A DNA stretch of 64,000 nt. Origin: Doris montereyensis. Taxonomy: Eukaryota > Mollusca > Gastropoda > Nudibranchia > Dorididae. The notes below the pieces were generated by a model. The model was not told the DNA's origin. It saw only the letters and a program-made list of their open reading frames with translations, and did no database searches. Shown here piece by piece: positions 31,385-64,000 of the stretch. How positions within the stretch are numbered: position 1 is the stretch's first letter; each line of letters opens with the position of its first letter. The position numbers and the translations under genes were made by a program. The stretch is from positions 124,501 to 188,500 of the forward strand of contig JAXRKP010000807.1 of the NCBI GenBank assembly GCA_037039925.1, given 5' to 3'.

Positions 31385-32080
31385 TTAGAAACAAACGTAC
31401 AAAAAGAGTTCAAGTCAATCAAATTACAAAAGAGGCTAGCATTATAGATTTTTACTTATGTGGAGCTAGATCTAGATTATTACTATTTTTAAGTATTTTA
31501 GTTCCTTTTATTTCTCTTCTTGGCTAGTACTATTCACCATTCCGGAGGGTTCAGGGGTAAGGGATGGTGATAGATTATGTTTTTGTTGTAAACCTACGCT
31601 GCAGTTTTAGCCTAAAATCACGAGAGTCAAATTTATATTCGTACTTGGACTCTTCTTACATTTACAGCGCCTACATGTAGTCAGATCTAATTGGCTGAAA
31701 GGAGGAAGAGATCTGTCAAAAATCGTATCGCATCTTTCAATTCGACTAAGATTACACAAGTAGACATTTCACAAATATCTTTTCTTGCAGCATGCTCATT
31801 CAATTGTCAACGACAGGGATTTCCTTGAACGATGCATATTAACAGATGGTGTGTGAGAGAGAGAGAGAGAAAAAAGACGGGGTGGGTGAGGGAAACACAT
31901 GAGAAAAAGAAACACAGTACTAAGAAAGAGATAAAAAGAGATGGCAAATGGACCTTGGAGAGAGAAAGAGTGGGGTGACAAAAAGAGAGAGAGAGAGCAA
32001 GATTAATGATTAACGAAAGAATGACGGGAAAGCATTACGACCAACTAGTTGCACACACCTACCTCACGCGAGAGTGGGGA
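31385..32080. other. intergenic, no gene seen
   Basis: Includes short GA runs at about 31856-31872 and 31984-31996. Nothing else recognised. Confidence 0.35.
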
Positions 32081-32084
32081 CTCT

Positions 32085-32395
32085 GTCATCCAGAGGCAAG
32101 GTGTCAGCCTCTCAATCCAAGGGTGGTGGCTTCACGCCCAGTAAATGGTTGAAAATATTTTCTCAAGTTTTTTTTTAGTAAAACCTAACCCCAGGGTCCA
32201 AGTAGGTAGATTGACACCTAGACTTTGTCCCACCGGAGACAGACGATAAAAAGGAGGTCCCATATGTGCAGATCACAGCACTGCATGTTAAAGATCCCGG
32301 CTGTTTATAGGGCTGTCCGGGCAAAATTTTAAATCCTACCAAAAACCCTGAGATCACCTTAGTTGTGGATGTGGATCAATCAAATAAAATTAAAA
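32085..32395 (+). mobile_element. SINE family A, full length
   Basis: GGGGACTCTGTCATCCAGAGG head, GGTGGTGGCTTCACGCCC in place of the B-box (mutated), CCACCGGAGACAGACGATAA middle block, and tail GATCACCTTAGTTGTGGATG followed by AATCAAATAAAA. Confidence 0.78.
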
Positions 32396-34054
32396 ATGTT
32401 AATAACGTCAACGAGAGAGAAACACAAGACTGAGAAAGATAGAAACACGCCCACACATGCGACAGTCATCTGCGGGATAGGCCTTTGCAGATTAATGAAC
32501 AGAAACTGAAAGATATATATGAGCGTGCTTGAGTACCGCACACCGCTACTTGTTTCGTCATCCGTACACGACCGCACCTACGTTACTAATGACGAATAGC
32601 ATTTTTTCATTCTGGGGTAATCATCATTAATGGCGAATAGTCACTTTGTTCTCATTTTATGGTATTGCTTCTTTTGGCATAATCCCAGTTAAGCATTACA
32701 GTCAGGCAGTATTGAGTACAACCTAGTAAAGTGTGTAACAATATTATTGCTTATTTTTTTATGGTGAATACAAGGCTGCAGGATATTTCATGCCTCCCTC
32801 TCACACACTCTCTCAAGCTCATTGTTAGGTGTCTAATCTCAAGTCAAGGACTATATAATGTTACTGTGCCCCTAGTCAGCAACACATCACTCTCAAGCTC
32901 GTGCATGTTTTAGTTTAGATTTATTAGTTATTGTAACTCGTAGACTACCCAAGGTCCGACAAGATTATGGCGTGGGTACCCAAAAAAAGTAGGAGGGTTT
33001 AATAAATTTGTATCTTTTTTATTTGTTATTATTTTCTCTTCATTTTTTTTCAACACAGCGTTCATAAGAGATCAAACTTAATATTGCCACCAATAAAAAT
33101 CGGCTTTATGTCATTAGTTTGTCTGAGGGAGGTGGAGTGAAGGGGTGAAATTGAGAAGCTAAAAATATTTTTGAGGTGGAGACACCATTCAATACGTCCA
33201 TCAATAAATAGATGTCAGATAATGAAAACAATGAGCTGGTAAACTGATCAAAAACATTGCGGTCCATGCTGTTTCTGACTTGAAGATCTACTTGTAGTAC
33301 TAGGGGTAGTAGTTGTGTTGTAAGTTTGCAAAGAAAACGGGCTAAGTCGAAGACTTGCACTGGCAGCAGTAAAAAAAATCATTAAAAAAAAATCAACTGT
33401 TCATGCTAGATAGCTCGTTCCGGTAGGAAACGGAAGTAGACTAATAAGCCTAGAATATCCTCCATATCGCAATCGCGTAGTATACGTAATTTTTCTATAG
33501 TTATGGCTCGGCAACGTTATGATTGCACATGTGCGACAATTGTTCTGTGGCGTAAGTGTAGCGTGATCGCACCTGTGCGACAATGGTAGTCTATGAGAAG
33601 TCGAAGTTCATTAAAGTTGGTAAAACCGGATGTAATCTTAGACGCTCTTTGTGGGGGGAGGAGAGGTACATTGTGTAGACTATTTTCTTGATGTAAACCA
33701 AGATTTGTCATCTACTGATCCACCAGCTTTTTTTATGCTTATAGTCATTAAAGAAATGAATATTACAGGTCAAGTATAGATTGTAAACTTTTATCTCGAT
33801 ATCCATCTGTATGTCTAAATAAATCTAAATCTAAAATCTACTTCAAATTTTAGTGCTAGATCTAACGAATTGAGGTTGTTAACCCCTTTGCATGGTATGT
33901 ATTTTTGTTTTATAAATAAGGAATGCATTTGAAGTAAAAATGCATGCTTCTAAATCACTGTAATCATTTCAATGGGACATGAAAAGCAAAACATTTGTTG
34001 TATCTATAATTTGTAAGCTAGAGATGACATGAATTTTATTGAGACTACCTACAT
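32396..34054. other. intergenic, upstream of the CCDC66-like gene
   Basis: No supported exon. Two near-copies of GATTGCACATGTGCGACAAT lie at 33521-33543 and 33564-33587. Confidence 0.35.
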
Positions 34055-34345
34055 TGGTGGTTGAATTTTTAGGCTACGGGATTAGGGATCATGAGGTCCT
34101 GAGTTTGAATCCTAGCAAACTATATCCGACATTTTGTTCCTTGGGAAAGACACTTAACACGTATTTCCCCCACTCTACCCAGGTGCACATGGGTACAAGC
34201 ACTAGCTTGGAAGTAGCCTGCATCAGACTAGCATCCTGGTCAGGAGGTGATTATTATCACCTGTTCCGCTTGGCGCTATTGAAGCCGGGATAGGCTCCGG
34301 CTCTATGGGTTGTAATGGCCTTGAAGAAACCGCTTTTACTTAGGC
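34055..34345 (+). mobile_element. SINE family B, copy
   Basis: ATTAGGGATCATGAGGTCCT, GAGTTTGAATCCTAG (B-box-like), TTCCTTGGGAAAGACACTTA, ACCCAGGTGCACATGGGTAC and a 3' end CCTTGAAGAAACCGCTTTTA. It closely follows the copy at 21800. It lies about 0.5 kb before the putative 5' exon of the CCDC66-like gene. Confidence 0.78.
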
Positions 34346-34891
34346 TCATTACTAACATCCGTGGGCTGGTGTACGGATGAAATTGCTTGACAGATTTTTG
34401 TAAAAGTAAAAGCACACAATTTGTTCATGATATCTATATATATACATAAAGCTATGTGTCTTTAACTTTGACCGCTTATAAGTCAGGAACAACTTCACCC
34501 CACAACCTCCATATGTCGCATATTAATTTTTAGCCTGCTTTCGGTTCTCAATGAATAAACTCTTGGATCAAATTATTTTAATTGATTGGAAAAAGATTGT
34601 TTTGCGTGTGATCCACAAAACTTTTTATTGTTACTAGATTTAATTTCATGATTTCCGGTCATTAAAATAAAAAGCCTTCATAACTTGAGCATGGCGTACT
34701 AATTTGATCTAGTAGTTGTACTTGATATCACTTGTAACCGATACAGTTGTTTCTGAGTAAACCGCAGTGAGACCTAGCTTTTTAATAAAGAGAAATCATA
34801 ATCCAGCATCATTTACAGGCATGCTTGTAGTGTATAATAGAGCACATTTATGACACTATGTTGATTAATTCAATTTGTACTTCATCTCCAG

Positions 34892-61346
<26,455 letters not shown>

Positions 61347-61474
61347 GTGAAGTCCCAATGTTTACGGTGTAACACGAAGAAGCGACAGTGGGGTGGAGTC
61401 AACAGTGATAAGCGACATTGGTGGAGTTGTCACAATGTTGAAGTTGTTGTATCTCACCAATGGCCGGCCATGAT

Positions 61475-64000
61475 TTAAAATTTAATGATAAATGAATCAC
61501 AGTTAGTAAAAATGAATCACAGTTAAATCTAAATAATTTAATGATAATTGAAACAGTAAATTTAATGATAAATGAATCACAGTTAGTAAATCAGTTAGTA
61601 ATTTAATTATAAATGAATGATCCAATTAAATCACACAATTAGTAGATTTAATTAGTAAATGATTCCCAGTTAGTAAATCCAATGATAAAGGAATCACAGT
61701 TAGTAAATGTAATGATAAATGAATCAGTCAGTAAATTTAATGATAAATGAATCAGTCAGTAAATGTAATGATAAATGAATCCCAGTTTAATGAATTTAAT
61801 GATTCCTGATAGTAAATTTAATGATAAATGAATCATAGTTAGTAAATTTAGTGATAAAATCCAATGATAAAGGATAAAATCTAGCTAGTAAGTAATGATA
61901 AATGAACAATTATGTAAAAGTAATTAGTAGATTTAATTATAAATGATTCACAGTTAGTAGCGGATCATGGTTAGTAAAAGTATTGATAAAGGAATCACAG
62001 TTAGTAAATGTAATGATAAATGAATCCCAATTAGTAGATTTAATGATAAAAGAATCGGTTAGTAAATTTAATGATAAATGAATCCCAGTTAATGAATTTA
62101 ATGATAAAGGAATTAGTACTTTAATGGAATCCCTGATAGTAAATTTAATGATAAATGAATCATAGTTAGTAAAATTTAGTGATAAATGAGTCACATCTTG
62201 TAAATTTCAATGATAAATGAGAGTTAAATTATAAATGGATCACAGCTAGTAAATAATGATAAATGAATTACAATTAGTAAAAGTAATGATAAATGGATCA
62301 TCCCAGTTAGTAGAATAATGATAAATGCGGATCACAGTTAATAAAAGTATTGATAAATGGATCACAATTAGATAAAAGTATTGATAAAGGAATCATAGTT
62401 AGTAAATTTAGTGATAAATGAGATCACATCTTGTAAAGTATTGATAAACAGATCACAGTTAGTAAAAGTATTGATAAATGGATCACAGTTAGTAAATTTA
62501 AAGATAAATGGATCACAGTTAAATTTAATGAATCATGGGTAGTTATTAAAAGTAATGACAAATGGAATCACAATTAGTAAATTTAAAGATAAATGGATCA
62601 CAATTAGTAGTAAATTTGATAAATGAATCACAGTTAGTAAATTTAAAGATAAATGAATCACAGTTAGTAAAAGTAATGATAAACAGAATCACAGTTAGTA
62701 ACTTTAATGACAAATGAATCACAGTTAGTACTTTATTAACTTTAATGATAAGCTGATAAATGAATCATAGTTAATAAAAGTATTGATAAAGCGGTTAAAG
62801 CTAGTACTTTATTGATAACGGATCACAGTTAGTAAAAGTATTGATAAGCGGATCCTTAATGATAAATGGCAATTAGTAAAAGTATTGATAAATGGATCAC
62901 AGTTAGTAGTTAAATGGATCATTGTTAGTATTGATAAACGGATCACAGTTAGTAAAAGCATTGATAAACAGATCACAGTTAGTAAAAGTAAAATGATAAA
63001 ACGGATCACAGTGGATTCAGTTATGATTTTAATGAAAAATGGATCATAAAGTGGTAAAAGTATTGATAAAGGATCATTGTTAGTCAAATTTCCATTGTTT
63101 ACTCAATGTATCCTTTTTTTCACAGTTACTATTCAGGATAAACGGAAAGTTTGTCAAAAGCAAATGGCAGTACTTTTAATAAATGAAAGACAATTAATAA
63201 AAAGTAATGAAAAAGATCACATGTAGTACTTTAATGGACAAAAATGACAATTAGTAAAAGTATTGATAAACGGATCATTTAGCATTTGATAAACGGATCA
63301 CAGGTCATAATGATAAACGGATCTTAAAAAGTATTGATAAACAGTTAAAACGGACGGCGTAGTAAAAGTATTGATAAACGGATCACAGTCAATAGAAGTT
63401 TGTAAAGGTTACAGTGAGTAAAAGTTTTTTTCAGGGCTTTAAAAGTATTGTCTGAACACAGTAGATCAAAATGATAATTTGATCACAGTTAATAAAGTAT
63501 TGATAAATGGATCACAGTTAGTAAAAATTTTTTAAACTCACAGTTTTAGAAGTATTGATAAACGGATTTGCATGGTATTGTAAACGGATCCAGTTAAGAT
63601 AAAAAAGTTGCAAAAGGTGTTGATTTTAAACTCACTCTCAAAAGTATTGATAAACGGATTTTTTAGAAGTATTGATTTGATGTTTTAGAAACATTAAAGA
63701 TTGTGTTTAGATTGGAAGTATTGATAAACGGATCACAGTTAATAGACCCTTGATAAACGTCACAGTTATTTTGATAAACGGGATCGTTAGTAAAAGTATT
63801 GATAAACTGATCAAGTCAGTAAAGTCAGTAGTCAGATAAAGTCAATTAGTAAATTTAATGATAAACTGCATGAAGCTTTTGATAAACGGAACACAGTTAA
63901 TAAAAGTATTGATAAACGGATCACAAGACTTTAATGATAAAAGTATTGATAAACGGATTTTCATTAATAAAAGAATTGATGGATCACAGTTTTAAAAATA
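61475..64000 (+). repeat. 2.5-kb degenerate minisatellite reaching the window end
   Basis: Units of about 30 bp. On the left they read AGTAAATTTAATGATAAATG plus AATCACAGTT; rightwards the consensus drifts to GTAAAAGTATTGATAAACGG plus ATCACAGTTA. Many copies are truncated. It lies in the CCDC66-like intron after exon 17 and continues past the edge. Confidence 0.93.

Overview
The window is eukaryotic, AT-rich nuclear DNA: spliced genes with GT-AG introns, many simple-sequence arrays, tRNA-derived SINEs, non-LTR retrotransposon fragments and DNA-transposon relics. The style of the SINEs (tRNA-like head plus a conserved central block) and the intron-rich cilium genes suggest a lophotrochozoan animal, most likely a mollusc. 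That taxonomic call is inference, not proof.

Two genes can be assembled exon by exon, both partial. On the minus strand, about 1.2-19.1 kb, lies a gene whose exons match my memory of the CFAP92 (KIAA1257, DUF4550) family; its 3' part runs off the left edge. On the plus strand, 34.9 kb to the right edge, lies a CCDC66-like coiled-coil gene; its 3' part runs off the right edge. They are arranged head to head and both have cilium or centrosome roles in other animals. Splice phases join correctly across most consecutive exons, which is the main support for the models. About ten exons need a single-base change, nearly always in a homopolymer, to keep one frame. This looks like consensus error rather than two pseudogenes.

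Layout: 1-19 kb, CFAP92-like exons separated by introns full of microsatellites, including a 630-bp trinucleotide block abutting an exon, with SINEs and LINE 3' ends. 19-34.9 kb, intergenic DNA with a decayed hAT transposase (ZMYM1-like) carrying a SINE with an 11-bp target-site duplication, a decayed LINE reverse transcriptase with an FADD box, and a 1.1-kb non-autonomous DNA element with an 8-bp target-site duplication and nested palindromes. 34.9-61.3 kb, seventeen CCDC66-like exons, including a 26-nt microexon, with MITEs, SINEs and several minisatellites in the introns. 61.5-64 kb, a degenerate AT-rich minisatellite that reaches the window end.

No prokaryotic-type operons, CRISPR arrays, rRNA genes or free-standing tRNA genes are supported. 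Most long open frames in the window are translations of simple repeats.
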